The notes below the pieces were generated by a model that worked only from the letters and a program-made list of their open reading frames with translations, made no database searches and was not told the origin of the DNA. From an uncultured Pelagibacteraceae bacterium (GTDB taxonomy: Bacteria > Pseudomonadota > Alphaproteobacteria > Pelagibacterales > Pelagibacteraceae): a stretch of DNA of 64,000 nt. The stretch covers positions 142,501 through 206,500 of the forward strand of contig CACIPQ010000001.1 of assembly GCA_902588585.1 (NCBI GenBank). The letters are read 5' to 3'. Made by a program: the position numbers and the translations under genes. Every line of letters begins with the position of its first letter. Within the stretch, counting starts at the first letter, position 1. Shown in pieces: positions 36,853 to 46,931 of this stretch.

Positions 36853-38619
36853 ATGCAAAAAAAAGAGGACCACCTAGAGTTTTTTAAGAGCGCTTTAATT
36901 TCAACAATAAAGTCAATATCAGAAAAAAAAGATTGCGAAATAAAATTTGGCAAACCAAGTTTAGGTGACAATAACAAAGTTGTAAATCTTCCTGAACTAA
37001 ATAAGATTGAAAGTATTAAAGACTTTTCCCAGATGAGGGCCAGGGCCGATTCCGAGGCATTAAGATTAAAATACAGCAATAATGATATTTTTGAAGAGTA
37101 TAAGCCAAAAGGTGAGTTATCCAAAAAACTTTATAAAATTGCTGAAAAAATTAGATACGAAAAAATTGGTAGCGAAAAATTTATAGGAATAAAAAAGAAC
37201 TTGTTTTCTGTTTATAAAGAAAGAGAAAAAAAATCTGAATCAAATAAAAATCAATTAACAGATTCTTTTGAAAAATATCTAAAAAGTCACTTTTTTAATA
37301 TAAAAGAAAGTAAAAAGTCTAAGATAAATTTTGCAAAAAACTTTAAAAAAAAATTAAATTTTTTAAAAAAAAATATAAAAGATCAAAGAAAATTTAACCA
37401 GTTAATTGCAGAAATAATTTCTAGCTTAGATATCGAAGATAAAGAATTTAGCGAAGATAGAGAAGAAAATAAAAACAACTTAGAAAACAAAGATAGACAA
37501 GAAAGAAAGGACGAGGCTGAAAGTCAGTCTTTGAAAAAAGAACAAAATGAAGAGTTTTCAATTGACACCAATACTCCGGATATTAAAGACGTATCGGGAG
37601 AAGACGATAAAAGTTTAGAAGAAATTGAAGACCCAAATGAAGAAGCCAATCTAAGACCGAAGACGGTTTTTTCACAAAACAAAAAAAAATATAAAGTATA
37701 CACCAGTCAGTTTGATGAGATTATTAAAGCAGAGAATCTAGAGAACAATGAAGAATTAAAGAGATTAAGAGCTACTTTGGACCAACAACTCTTACAATTA
37801 AAAAGTTTTGTGGCTAAGTTGGCTAATAAGTTGCAAAGAAAACTTTTAGCAAAACAAAATAGATCTTGGGATTTTGATTTAGAAGAAGGAGTTCTTGATA
37901 CATCTAAATTGACAAGAATAATAATTGATCCTTTGAATTCATTATCTTTTAAAAAAGAAAAAGAAACAGAATTTAAAGATACCTTGGTAACCATATTAAT
38001 TGATAATTCTGGATCAATGAGAGGAAAACCAATTTCAGTTGCTGCTGTTTGTGCAGATATATTATCGAGAACTTTAGAAAGATGTTCTGTTAAAGTTGAG
38101 GTTTTAGGTTTTACCACAAAGCACTGGAAAGGTGGTTCAAGCAGAGAACAATGGATAAATAATAAAAAACCAAAATCTCCTGGTAGACTTAATGATTTAA
38201 GACACATAATTTATAAATCTGCTGATACACCGTGGCGACAAGCAAAAAACAATATAGGATTAATGCTCAAAGAAGGTCTTTTAAAAGAAAATATTGATGG
38301 AGAGGCTTTGAGGTGGACATTTAATAAAATGAAAAAAAGAAAAGAAGAAAGAAAAATATTAATGGTTATATCTGATGGTGCTCCAGTAGATGATTCGACT
38401 CTGTCTACAAACGCTAATGATTATCTAGAAAATGATTTAAAAAATACAGTAAATTTCATAGAAGAATTATCTTCTGTGGAATTACTAGCTATTGGAATTG
38501 GTCATGATGTTACACGATATTATAAAAGAGCTGTAAAAATAACAGATGTTCATGATCTAGGTGATGCTATGATAAATCAGCTAACAGATCTGTTTTCAAA
38601 TAAAAAAATTATTCATTAA
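36853..38619 (+). CDS. cobT: CobT-like VWA-domain protein (cobaltochelatase subunit family)
   Basis: A 588-residue partner of CobS. A long helical N-terminal part is followed by a highly acidic linker (about 195-270) and the C-terminal VWA domain with the MIDAS motif DNSGSM (about 384-389). The typical CobT blocks [10 protein letters not shown] and [25 protein letters not shown] are present. I use the ATG at 36853 rather than the in-frame TTG 9 bases upstream. It acts with the AAA+ ring of CobS; see cobS for the doubt about its substrate. The end overlaps the convergent transporter gene by 4 bp. Confidence 0.92.
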   Translation: MQKKEDHLEFFKSALISTIKSISEKKDCEIKFGKPSLGDNNKVVNLPELNKIESIKDFSQMRARADSEALRLKYSNNDIFEEYKPKGELSKKLYKIAEKIRYEKIGSEKFIGIKKNLFSVYKEREKKSESNKNQLTDSFEKYLKSHFFNIKESKKSKINFAKNFKKKLNFLKKNIKDQRKFNQLIAEIISSLDIEDKEFSEDREENKNNLENKDRQERKDEAESQSLKKEQNEEFSIDTNTPDIKDVSGEDDKSLEEIEDPNEEANLRPKTVFSQNKKKYKVYTSQFDEIIKAENLENNEELKRLRATLDQQLLQLKSFVAKLANKLQRKLLAKQNRSWDFDLEEGVLDTSKLTRIIIDPLNSLSFKKEKETEFKDTLVTILIDNSGSMRGKPISVAAVCADILSRTLERCSVKVEVLGFTTKHWKGGSSREQWINNKKPKSPGRLNDLRHIIYKSADTPWRQAKNNIGLMLKEGLLKENIDGEALRWTFNKMKKRKEERKILMVISDGAPVDDSTLSTNANDYLENDLKNTVNFIEELSSVELLAIGIGHDVTRYYKRAVKITDVHDLGDAMINQLTDLFSNKKIIH

Positions 38620-39194
38620 GATATATTTGTAAATAATTTTGTTTCATCAGGAATTTTTTTCAACAATAATTTAAATGGTATTAACATTAGTGCTACCATA
38701 ATTAATTTTACAACAAAATCACCTGCTGCTAAAGATAACCATGGCATTTCCGTATTGTAAAAAGAAATTGAAAAAAACAATAAAGTATCTACTAAGGAAC
38801 CAATCAGCGAAGATACTAATGGTGCTATAAACCATATCTTTCTTCTTAAAATATCAAAAATATGAACATCTAACAGTTGAGCAGCTAAAAAAGCAGTTCC
38901 AGATCCAATTGCTATCCTGATGGATATTAAATCTTTAAAGTTTGTAGAAAAATATAAAGTTAAAAGCACACCTGTAAAAAAACCTAGATAAACTATTTTT
39001 CTAGCAATAAACTTTCCATATTTCCGATTTGCAAGATCAGTTATTAAAAAAGTTATTGGATAACTAAATGCTGCGTAGGTAAGTAAATTTTCTAACCCAA
39101 AATGATCTACTGGAAACTGAACTAAAAAATTTGAAATAACAACCGTTCCAGCCATACAAATAGCCAGTCCTATAAAAAGTTTAGACCTGAACAT
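38616..39194 (-). CDS. Queuosine precursor transporter (YhhQ/VUT family)
   Basis: An inner-membrane protein of 192 residues and about six membrane segments, of the DUF165 family that imports preQ0 or related queuosine precursors. Family patterns are [48 protein letters not shown] and [14 protein letters not shown] set the start at the ATG at 39194 (MFRSKLFIG), because the in-frame ATG further upstream lies within rpmB and adds no family-like sequence. rpmB precedes it by 7 bp on the same strand. Confidence 0.88.
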   Translation of the reverse strand: MFRSKLFIGLAICMAGTVVISNFLVQFPVDHFGLENLLTYAAFSYPITFLITDLANRKYGKFIARKIVYLGFFTGVLLTLYFSTNFKDLISIRIAIGSGTAFLAAQLLDVHIFDILRRKIWFIAPLVSSLIGSLVDTLLFFSISFYNTEMPWLSLAAGDFVVKLIMVALMLIPFKLLLKKIPDETKLFTNIS

Positions 39195-39201
39195 AAAAAT
39201 C

Positions 39202-39483
39202 CTAAGCTTCTTTTGATAATATTTTGACTCTATACTTTTTTGCTTTCTTCGATAGCTTGAAAGCTTTTGCTGACTGAAGGAACTTGTCAATCCCACCCTT
39301 AAAATCTACAGTTCTTAAGGCTGCATTGGTTACCTTAAGTGTAATATTCTTTTTTAAAAGATCACTTTTAAATCTAATTTTTTTTATACCGGGATTAAAT
39401 TTTCTTTTTGTTTTATTGTTAGCGTGACTAACATTATGCCCCTTGAGAGGTCTTTTCCCTGTAAGCTCACATTTCTTAGTCAT
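39202..39483 (-). CDS. rpmB: 50S ribosomal protein L28
   Basis: A 93-residue ribosomal protein starting MTKKCELTGKRPLKGHNVSH, with RKFNPGIKKIRF and VTNAALRTVDFKGGIDKFL. The start is at 39483; 42 extra upstream codons in frame have no L28 character. rpmB after the bolA-dnaJ-cobST block is a familiar alphaproteobacterial neighbourhood. A 93-bp gap to the divergent permease gene is the likely promoter region for both. Confidence 0.97.
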   Translation of the reverse strand: MTKKCELTGKRPLKGHNVSHANNKTKRKFNPGIKKIRFKSDLLKKNITLKVTNAALRTVDFKGGIDKFLQSAKAFKLSKKAKKYRVKILSKEA

Positions 39484-39576
39484 AAAATATCCAATAGCTG
39501 TATAATTGGAGCCGAATATATAATCAAGTAAATATATGTGTATTGACAATGTTTGTGCCAAAGAATAATAAACTGA

Positions 39577-40674
39577 ATGGAATTTTTCCTGCCTGTCGCA
39601 CAAGTTCAAGTAAGTATTTTGGTAATTTTGCTCCTAAGTTTCATTGTTGGTTTTGTATCTGGGCTATTTGGTATTGGTGGTGGCTTCTTAATGACACCTG
39701 TTTTGATATTTATGGGAATCCCTCCTACATTTGCCGTTGCAAATGAGGCAAATAATATTTTAGGAACATCGGTTTCTGGTGCGCTACACCATTGGTTTAG
39801 GAAAACTCTAGATTATAAAATGGGCATAACAATTGTAGCAGGCGGTGTATTAGGAACGGCTGTTGGAATGTTGATTTTTGCCTATCTAAAACAAATGGGG
39901 ATAATCAACGTTAGTATTACTTTGGCATACATTTATATGTTGGTAATAGTTGGTACTTTAATGTTTGCAAAAGGATACAAAGAGTTAATTAATATTAGAA
40001 AAAAAATTGCTGTTAAAAGAAAAGCACATGATCATTATTGGATCCATGGTTTGCCTTTTAGAATGAAGTTTCATAAATCAAGACTTTATGAGAGCGCTAT
40101 TGTTCCAATCATGTTGGGATTTATCGTTGGTATATTCGCTTCAATTATGGGTGTTGGCGGTGCATTTATAATGGTACCCGCAATGATTTATATTATTGGA
40201 ATGCCAACCAAATTAGTTCCGGGTACATCTCTATTTGTAACAATTTTTATAACCGGATTGGTGGTTATTGTGCATGCATTAAAATTTCAAACTATAGATT
40301 TTATATTAGTTTCTGTTTTAATAACTGGATCAATCATTGGTTTACACGTTGGTTTAAAAGTTTCAGAAAAATTAAATGCTTCAGAATATAAAACTTTACT
40401 GGCTGTTTTGTTGTTGGCCGTAGGAATAATGATGGGTATAGAAACTTTTGTCCTTGAAAAAGGCTCTAGCTTATTTATCACTCAGAAGACAGGAGAAATA
40501 GACAACAAATTAGCAGAGGTCGTACTTGCCCTTTCTACTAGTAACCCAATGGTTTATGGATTCTTATCAATAATTTTAGTCATTTTAATTGGCGTTACTT
40601 TTTCATATGCAAGAGAGTTAATACATCATATTAGATATGACCTTGATAAGAAAAAATATAACTTTTTTAAATAG
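39577..40674 (+). CDS. TSUP (TauE/SafE) family permease
   Basis: A 365-residue polytopic membrane protein with two homologous halves, each beginning with a glycine-rich motif: GLFGIGGGFLMTPVLIF (about 29-45) and SIMGVGGAFIMVPAMIY (about 189-205). The family exports or imports small anions such as sulfite, sulfoacetate or other organosulfur compounds. Organosulfur use is typical for SAR11-type bacteria, but the substrate here is unknown. It is a single gene, convergent with pyrD without a gap. Confidence 0.88.
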   Translation: MEFFLPVAQVQVSILVILLLSFIVGFVSGLFGIGGGFLMTPVLIFMGIPPTFAVANEANNILGTSVSGALHHWFRKTLDYKMGITIVAGGVLGTAVGMLIFAYLKQMGIINVSITLAYIYMLVIVGTLMFAKGYKELINIRKKIAVKRKAHDHYWIHGLPFRMKFHKSRLYESAIVPIMLGFIVGIFASIMGVGGAFIMVPAMIYIIGMPTKLVPGTSLFVTIFITGLVVIVHALKFQTIDFILVSVLITGSIIGLHVGLKVSEKLNASEYKTLLAVLLLAVGIMMGIETFVLEKGSSLFITQKTGEIDNKLAEVVLALSTSNPMVYGFLSIILVILIGVTFSYARELIHHIRYDLDKKKYNFFK

Positions 40675-41724
40675 TTAATTTGAATCGGAGCCTATTGCTT
40701 CTTTTATATTTTTAAAACCTTTGTTTTTTAAAATATCTATTAACTCTTTTTTAATATCTTTAATAATTGTCGGTCCTTTGTAAATAAGCCCGGTATACAG
40801 TTGTACTGCAGATGCTCCGGCAGCTATTTTTTCAAATGCAGATTCTCCAGAATCAATTCCTCCAACTCCAATGATCGGTACCTGGCCTTTTAGTTCTTTA
40901 TAAAATCTTCTAACGAATTCGGTTGATAAATCTTTTAATGGTCTTCCTGACAATCCTCCAGTTTCTTTTTTTTTATCATCTAACAAACTATCTCTGTTTT
41001 TGTCGGTAGTATTTGTTAAAATTACTCCGTCAATCTTATATTCTAAAATTAACTTAATAATTCCATCCGCATAAGAATTCTCAAGGTCCGGAGAAACTTT
41101 TAATAGAAAAAATTTATTAAAATTACTTTTTTCTCTTATCTCGTTAATTTTTGACAATAATTTTCTAAGAACATCCTCCTTGTGAAAATTTCTTAGACCT
41201 GGAGTATTAGGAGAAGATATATTTACTGTGATATAATCGCCTAGAGGAAAAAAAATTTCTGCACATTTTAAAAAATCATTAAGCATACTTTCTGTATCTT
41301 TGTTAGGCCCTATATTAATTCCCAAAAGATTGTTCGGAGTATTACTTTCAATTCTTTTTCTTACCACTTCGGATCCATCATTATTAAATCCCAATCTATT
41401 TATTAGAGCGTGGTCCTTTGTTAATCGAAAGACTCTAGGTTTTTCATTACCATATTGCTGCTTAGGGGTGATAGTTCCAACTTCCACAAAGCCAAAACCA
41501 AGTTTAAATATTTCATTGTACACTTCTGCGCTCTTATCGAAACCAGCCGCCAAACCTATCGGATTGCTAATTTCTTTTCCAAAAAGCTTAATGTTTAACA
41601 TTTCCTCGTCTGCAACAGAAAAAAGACTGCTTGGAAGAAAATTAAATTTTAAAGATTTTATTGCTAAATCGTGTGCTGTCTCAGGATCTAGATTAAATAC
41701 AAAAGGTCTTAGAAAAGAAAACAT
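40675..41724 (-). CDS. pyrD: Dihydroorotate dehydrogenase (quinone), class 2
   Basis: An FMN enzyme of pyrimidine synthesis delivering electrons to ubiquinone. The N-terminal amphipathic extension (about 1-50: FSFLRPFVFNLDPETAHDLA) is the class 2 membrane-docking part. Active-site motifs are NPIGLAAGFDKSAEV, NISSPNTPGLR with the class 2 serine region, and GVGGIDSGESAFEKIAAGASAVQLYTG. At 349 residues it is complete. It lies 5 bp downstream of lysS. Confidence 0.97.
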   Translation of the reverse strand: MFSFLRPFVFNLDPETAHDLAIKSLKFNFLPSSLFSVADEEMLNIKLFGKEISNPIGLAAGFDKSAEVYNEIFKLGFGFVEVGTITPKQQYGNEKPRVFRLTKDHALINRLGFNNDGSEVVRKRIESNTPNNLLGINIGPNKDTESMLNDFLKCAEIFFPLGDYITVNISSPNTPGLRNFHKEDVLRKLLSKINEIREKSNFNKFFLLKVSPDLENSYADGIIKLILEYKIDGVILTNTTDKNRDSLLDDKKKETGGLSGRPLKDLSTEFVRRFYKELKGQVPIIGVGGIDSGESAFEKIAAGASAVQLYTGLIYKGPTIIKDIKKELIDILKNKGFKNIKEAIGSDSN

Positions 41725-41729
41725 TAAAA

Positions 41730-43295
41730 TTACATTCTCAACTTTTTTTCCATTAAATCAATTGTCTCTTTAACTCCAAAAAAGCTTATAAAAAAACCCA
41801 TTCTTGGACCATTTTCTTCTCCAAAACAAACTTCATATATCAATTTAAACCAATCTCTCAAATTCTCACTATAACCATTTTCTTTTCCAGCTGTGTAAAT
41901 TTTGGTTTGTATTTCTTCTGCAGGAGTATTTTGTGAAACCTTTTTTAAAACAGCAATAAGGTTCTCTAAAGCTTTTTTTTCATTTTTATTTGGTTTCTTA
42001 TATTTTTTCTTTGGTTCAACTTCATCGATAAAATAATTAATTGCATATCCAGTTAGTTCGTTTAAAATTTTATGGTTTTTTGGGTCTATTTCTTTATGAA
42101 ACTTTTTAATAAATTTCCATAAAACATCTTTTGTTTTTGCATTACTGGAACCAACAATATTTAACAACATAGAAAATGGCATAACAATTTTTTCTTTGGG
42201 GGGAGAACCTCTGTGTACATGCCAAACTGGATTTAAGAGTTGCTCGTTAGATTTTTGCTTATCATATTTTTCAATTAAGGATAGGTACTCATCAACTGCT
42301 TTTGGAACAACGTCTGGATAAAGTTTTTTTGCTCTCTTTGGATTTTGGTACATATAAAGGGACAAACTTTCTGGTGATGCATATCGTAACCATTGCTCTA
42401 TGGTTATCCCATTACCTTTTGATTTAGAAATTTTTTCTCCCTTTTCATCCAAGAATAGTTCATAAGCAAAACCATTTGGAGATTTTTTTCCCATGGCCTC
42501 GCATATCTTGCTAGACAATATAGCGCTTTCAATTAAATCTTTTCCATACATTTCAAAATCTACATCAAATGTAAACCAACGCATAGCCCAGTCAACTTTC
42601 CATTGTAATTTGCATTTACCATTTAAAATATCTACTTTCATTTTTTTTCCATTATTATCAAAAACTACATTATTATTTTTTTTATCCATTTCGATAACCG
42701 GTATTTCTAAAACTTTTCCTGTATCTGGACATATCGGTAAAAACGGACTGTAAGTTTTTCTCCTCTCGCTTCTAAGTGTGGGCAAAATTATATTCATAAT
42801 ATTGTCATATTTTTCCAGAACTCTTTTGATTGAATCATTAAATATTCCTTTTTTATAATTTTCTGTGGAGCTTTTAAAAATAAAGTTAAATTTAAATTTT
42901 TTTAAAAACTCTACTAACATTTTATTATTATGTTCCCCAAAGCTTTTATATTTTTTAAAAGGGTCGGGAATATCTGTGAGTGGCTTTCCGATATTGTCGT
43001 GTAAAATTTTATCGTTAGGTATATTGTCAGGAACTTTTCTCAAACCATCCATGTCATCAGAAAATGTTATTAATTCAGATTCAATTTCCTTAATGTGATT
43101 CAGTGCGTTTATCATCATTGAGGTTCTTGAAACTTCGCCAAATGTACCAATGTGCGGCAAACCACTTGGACCGTATCCTGTCTGAAAGGTAATTTTGTTC
43201 TTCTTCTTGATGATGTCTTTCCTATCTTTAAGAAGTTTGCGAATTTCAACAAATGGCCAAGAAGATGTTGATTGAATTAGATCAGACTCAAGCAT
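41730..43295 (-). CDS. lysS: Class I lysyl-tRNA synthetase
   Basis: The archaeal-type (class I) LysRS that many alphaproteobacteria use in place of the class II enzyme. The HIGH-like motif is in TGYGPSGLPHIGTFGE (about 40-55) and the KMSKS-like motif is EKISKSKGNG (about 278-287). The long anticodon-binding C-terminal domain follows. At 521 residues the length is right. pyrD is directly downstream, while trkH is divergent. Confidence 0.96.
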   Translation of the reverse strand: MLESDLIQSTSSWPFVEIRKLLKDRKDIIKKKNKITFQTGYGPSGLPHIGTFGEVSRTSMMINALNHIKEIESELITFSDDMDGLRKVPDNIPNDKILHDNIGKPLTDIPDPFKKYKSFGEHNNKMLVEFLKKFKFNFIFKSSTENYKKGIFNDSIKRVLEKYDNIMNIILPTLRSERRKTYSPFLPICPDTGKVLEIPVIEMDKKNNNVVFDNNGKKMKVDILNGKCKLQWKVDWAMRWFTFDVDFEMYGKDLIESAILSSKICEAMGKKSPNGFAYELFLDEKGEKISKSKGNGITIEQWLRYASPESLSLYMYQNPKRAKKLYPDVVPKAVDEYLSLIEKYDKQKSNEQLLNPVWHVHRGSPPKEKIVMPFSMLLNIVGSSNAKTKDVLWKFIKKFHKEIDPKNHKILNELTGYAINYFIDEVEPKKKYKKPNKNEKKALENLIAVLKKVSQNTPAEEIQTKIYTAGKENGYSENLRDWFKLIYEVCFGEENGPRMGFFISFFGVKETIDLMEKKLRM

Positions 43296-43351
43296 TATTA
43301 AGGTTTATAATAAGTTGAATTTTATTGCTATTTAAATATTGTCCAGATTTT

Positions 43352-44797
43352 ATGGCATCAAATAAAACCGTTTTTTTTATAATTGGTATCCTTCTAGTTG
43401 TTCTAGGCATCTTTATGCTGATACCTTACACTGTACAATTAATTTACAATGAAAATAGTAACAGTTTTTTTTCCTCATCAATTATAACAGTTTTTATTGG
43501 GATTTTAACAATTCTTGCTAGCATAAAAAAAGAGAAGCAGCTTAATCTTCAACAGGCTTTTTTATTTTCTACGTTGGCATGGATAAGTGTTGCAATTTTT
43601 GGAAGCATTCCATTTGTTCTTTCGAGTTTAAAACTCTCGTTTAGTGAAGCATTTTTTGAGAGTATGTCTGGGATAACCACTACCGGTTCAACTGTAATTT
43701 TAGATTTGGACTCTTCGCCAAAAAGCATCTTGCTTTGGAGAGCTATTATGCAATGGTTAGGCGGAATTGGAATAATAGTAATGGCAACAACTGTGCTGCC
43801 TTTGTTGAAGGTTGGTGGTATGCAGCTCTTTAAACTCGATTCCTCTGGAACTGAAAAAATACTACCAAAAACAGTAGAGGTTTCTTTTTTAATTATCACA
43901 ATTTATACAACACTAACTTTTGCTTGTGCTTTTGTTTATTGGATTCAGGGTATGAATATATTTGATAGTATTGCTCATTCTTTAACAACCTTAGCTACAG
44001 GGGGGTTTTCAACTCATAATGAATCAATTGGTTATTTTAAAAATCCGGGAATTGAGTTTACAGCCACAATATTTATTATCCTTGGAAGCATACCTTTCAT
44101 ATCCTATTTAAGATTTATTAAAGGAAACAAAAAAATATTTTTTGAAGATGTACAGATTAGAGGCTTTCTTTATCTCTTGATTACTTCAATAATAATAATG
44201 TTTCTGTATTTATTTATAAATAACAATGAACATTCTTTTCTAGATAATTTAAGGATTTCGTCTTTTAATGTTATTTCCATTTTGTCTGGCACTGGATATG
44301 TAACTGATGATTTTGGTTTGTGGGGGGAGTTTCCATTAATATTTTTCCTTTTTTTAATGTTTGTTGGAGGATGTGCTGGCTCTACCACATGCGGAATTAA
44401 AGTATTTAGATTGCAAATACTTTTTCTTTTTTTAAAAAATCAAGTAAAAAAAATAATCTACCCAAATAGTATTTTTATATTTAGTTATAATAAACAAAAG
44501 ATTGAAGATAGTTTTATTAATTCTGTAATAGTTTTTATATTTTCTTATTTGTTTATTTTTTTAATGATAGCAATTTTGCTCTCAATTACTGGACTTGATT
44601 TTTTATCTGCCGTATCTGGAGCTGCTACTTCTATATCTAACGTAGGACCTGGACTAGGTGAGATGATAGGGCCAAATGGAAATTTTAACCAAGTTTCAAA
44701 TGTTTCAAAATGGATACTATCGTTCGGGATGCTTCTTGGAAGATTGGAAATTTTTGCTGTATTAGTTCTCTTTTTACCATCTTTCTGGAGATCATAA
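43352..44797 (+). CDS. trkH: TrkH/KtrB-type potassium uptake channel subunit
   Basis: A 481-residue membrane protein with four pore repeats. The selectivity-filter-like segments are SGITTTGSTV, TLATGGFSTH, ILSGTGYVTD and SNVGPGLGE. The gating loop and the late conserved CAGSTTCGIKVFR and FGMLLGRLEIFAVLVLF are also seen. The regulatory NAD-binding TrkA is not in the window. The ATG at 43352 (MASNKTVFFIIG) is preferred over an in-frame TTG 27 bases upstream because the first helix starts right after it. Confidence 0.94.
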   Translation: MASNKTVFFIIGILLVVLGIFMLIPYTVQLIYNENSNSFFSSSIITVFIGILTILASIKKEKQLNLQQAFLFSTLAWISVAIFGSIPFVLSSLKLSFSEAFFESMSGITTTGSTVILDLDSSPKSILLWRAIMQWLGGIGIIVMATTVLPLLKVGGMQLFKLDSSGTEKILPKTVEVSFLIITIYTTLTFACAFVYWIQGMNIFDSIAHSLTTLATGGFSTHNESIGYFKNPGIEFTATIFIILGSIPFISYLRFIKGNKKIFFEDVQIRGFLYLLITSIIIMFLYLFINNNEHSFLDNLRISSFNVISILSGTGYVTDDFGLWGEFPLIFFLFLMFVGGCAGSTTCGIKVFRLQILFLFLKNQVKKIIYPNSIFIFSYNKQKIEDSFINSVIVFIFSYLFIFLMIAILLSITGLDFLSAVSGAATSISNVGPGLGEMIGPNGNFNQVSNVSKWILSFGMLLGRLEIFAVLVLFLPSFWRS

Positions 44798-44820
44798 GTT
44801 AATATATAGTATTATGAACT

Positions 44821-46197
44821 ATGGAAATTTATCAGAAACAAACTTTTAAAGATTCTTTTAAAATTTACCTCGACAGAAGAATGCTCCGAATATTATTGTT
44901 GGGAGTTATAAGTGGATTTCCATGGGTTCTTATTGGGAGCAGTTTAAGTCTTTGGCTAAAAGAAGAAGGTTTGAGTAGAAGTACAATAGGTTGGGCTGGA
45001 TTAATATTTGCAGTTTATGCTTTCAATTATTTATGGGCTCCACTAATTGATAGAATTCGTATTCCTTGGTTAACCAATAAAGTTGGTCATCGTCGTGGCT
45101 GGATCATAGTTATGCAGCTCGTTATTTTATTAAGTTTGCTCTGTTGGAATTTAGTAAACCCTACAGCAAATCTTACGCTAGTAATCGCTGTTGGTTTAAT
45201 TATTGCAATCGCTTCAGCAACTCAAGATATTACTGTAGACGCATTAAGGATTGAACAAATTGGAAGAGATGAAGGAAAATCAATGCAGGCTGGGGCTGCC
45301 ATGGCTGTCGTTGGTTGGTGGACTGGATATAAACTTGGTGGAGTAATTGCGCTAAATGCTGCAGAGTATTTTCAAAATGCAGGATTTGAAAATTATTGGC
45401 AGCTCACTTTTTTAATTCTTGGCATAGTTATTATCGCCTGCAACATTGGTTTGATGTTTGTCCATGAAGCACAGCCTACAGAAAGACAAGAAGCACAAAG
45501 AAGAACTGATGAAATGATTCAGAGTAAGCTAGGAGCTTCTAATTTTGCAACAAAATCGGCTGCATGGGTTAGTGGAACAATTGCTGGTCCTATAATAAGT
45601 TTTTTCAAAAAAAATGGATTTAAAATTGCCTTAGGAATTTTGGCCTTTGTATTTCTTTTCAAAATTGGAGAGGCCTTTCTTGGACGGATGTCCATAGTAT
45701 TTTATAAAGAAATAGGTTTCTCGAAATCTGATATTGCACTTTATTCAAAAGGTTTGGGCTGGATTACCACAGTTGTCTTTACTCTTTTGGGGGGATTGTT
45801 TGCCATTCGATCGGGTGTGATTAAAGCAATGTTTGTTTCTGGAATATTAATGGCATCAACAAATCTTTTGTTTTCTTTGCTGGCATGGTCAGGAAAATCT
45901 GAATGGTTATTTGCAGTGGCTGTAATTTTTGATGATATGGCCGCAGCATTTGCAACTGTTGCTTTTGTTGCTTTTATTTCAATGCTGGTAGATAGAACTT
46001 ATACAGCAACCCAATATGCTCTTCTTGCTTCAATTGGAACAGCTGGAAGAACTACACTGGCAGCTTCTTCAGGGGCAATGGTAGATTGGCTGAACGGTGA
46101 TTGGGGTATATTCTTTATAATCACAGCTATCATGGTAATACCTTCTTTGATTTTTCTTTATATGATTAAAAACGATATAAAGTTAAGTGAAAAATAG
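44821..46197 (+). CDS. AmpG-like MFS permease (muropeptide/PAT family)
   Basis: A 458-residue 12-helix major facilitator. The opening SGFPWVLIGSSLSLWLKEEGLSRSTIGWAG, the WAPLIDR and GHRRGWI loop motif A equivalents, and ATQDITVDALR identify the AmpG/PAT group. AmpG imports anhydro-muropeptides for wall recycling; some members carry acetyl-CoA or other substrates. The NlpC/P60 gene that overlaps its 3' end by 11 bp supports a role with peptidoglycan fragments, though this is inference. Confidence 0.85.
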   Translation: MEIYQKQTFKDSFKIYLDRRMLRILLLGVISGFPWVLIGSSLSLWLKEEGLSRSTIGWAGLIFAVYAFNYLWAPLIDRIRIPWLTNKVGHRRGWIIVMQLVILLSLLCWNLVNPTANLTLVIAVGLIIAIASATQDITVDALRIEQIGRDEGKSMQAGAAMAVVGWWTGYKLGGVIALNAAEYFQNAGFENYWQLTFLILGIVIIACNIGLMFVHEAQPTERQEAQRRTDEMIQSKLGASNFATKSAAWVSGTIAGPIISFFKKNGFKIALGILAFVFLFKIGEAFLGRMSIVFYKEIGFSKSDIALYSKGLGWITTVVFTLLGGLFAIRSGVIKAMFVSGILMASTNLLFSLLAWSGKSEWLFAVAVIFDDMAAAFATVAFVAFISMLVDRTYTATQYALLASIGTAGRTTLAASSGAMVDWLNGDWGIFFIITAIMVIPSLIFLYMIKNDIKLSEK

Positions 46198-46930
46198 TTT
46201 TGGAAATAATTTACCTATAGTTAATCTCTACAAAAATAAGAGTTTAAAATCTGGAATAGACACTCAATTGCTTTATGGTGATAATTTTAAGGTAATAAAA
46301 AAACATAGCGGTTGGAAGAAAATTAGAATAAAAAAAGATGGTTACATTGGATACATTAAAAACAAGAAATTTTCTCGTACTATAAAGCCAAATTTTAAAG
46401 TTTCTGTTTTAAAAGCACGTCTCTTTAGCAAACCCAGCTTAAAAAAAAAATTAAAAAAATTTCTTCCATACGAATCTAGATTGAGAATAGTTAAAAAAAA
46501 TGGGAAATTTGGTAAGTTTGAAAAGTATTGGATAAAAATTTCTGATATAAAAAAAATTAATTTTAAGTATAAAGATGTTTTTAAAGATATAAAATTATTT
46601 AAAAATATTAAATATTTATGGGGTGGAAAAAGCTATAAAGGTATTGATTGCTCTGCACTGGTACAAATTTTTTTCAACCATAATAATAAATATTGTCCCA
46701 GGGACTCAAAGGATCAGGAAAAATTTTTTAGGAAAAAGATAAAACTAAAAAATATAAAAAAAAATGACATGATTTTTTGGAAAGGTCATGTGGCTGTGGT
46801 TTTATCTAAAAATAAACTAATTCATGCCTACGGACCTATGAAAAAAGTAGTTATAATGAATATAAAAAAAACAATAGAAAGAATCTACAAAACTGCTAAT
46901 CTAAAGGTGACAAGCGTTCGTAGAAATTAA
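46187..46930 (+). CDS. NlpC/P60 cysteine peptidase with N-terminal SH3-like domains
   Basis: A 247-residue protein. One or two bacterial SH3-like units (about 10-110, with GWKKIRIKKDGYIGYI) come before a C-terminal NlpC/P60 domain. The catalytic cysteine is in YLWGGKSYKGIDCSALVQ and the histidine is in GHVAVVL. The family cuts bonds between D-gamma-glutamyl and diaminopimelate in stem peptides. No signal peptide is seen, so a cytoplasmic role on recycled muropeptides imported by the AmpG-like permease is attractive. The start is a GTG (46187) overlapping the permease gene by 11 bp. Confidence 0.88.
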   Translation: MKNSFGNNLPIVNLYKNKSLKSGIDTQLLYGDNFKVIKKHSGWKKIRIKKDGYIGYIKNKKFSRTIKPNFKVSVLKARLFSKPSLKKKLKKFLPYESRLRIVKKNGKFGKFEKYWIKISDIKKINFKYKDVFKDIKLFKNIKYLWGGKSYKGIDCSALVQIFFNHNNKYCPRDSKDQEKFFRKKIKLKNIKKNDMIFWKGHVAVVLSKNKLIHAYGPMKKVVIMNIKKTIERIYKTANLKVTSVRRN

Positions 46931-46931
46931 A

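Noticed and set aside
37707..38207. 166-codon open frame antisense to cobT
   Set aside because: It lies opposite the well-conserved VWA region, with no recognisable domain or spacing typical of a gene.
41300..41773. 157-codon open frame antisense to pyrD and the lysS end
   Set aside because: It spans two real genes on the other strand, and its translation shows no domain.
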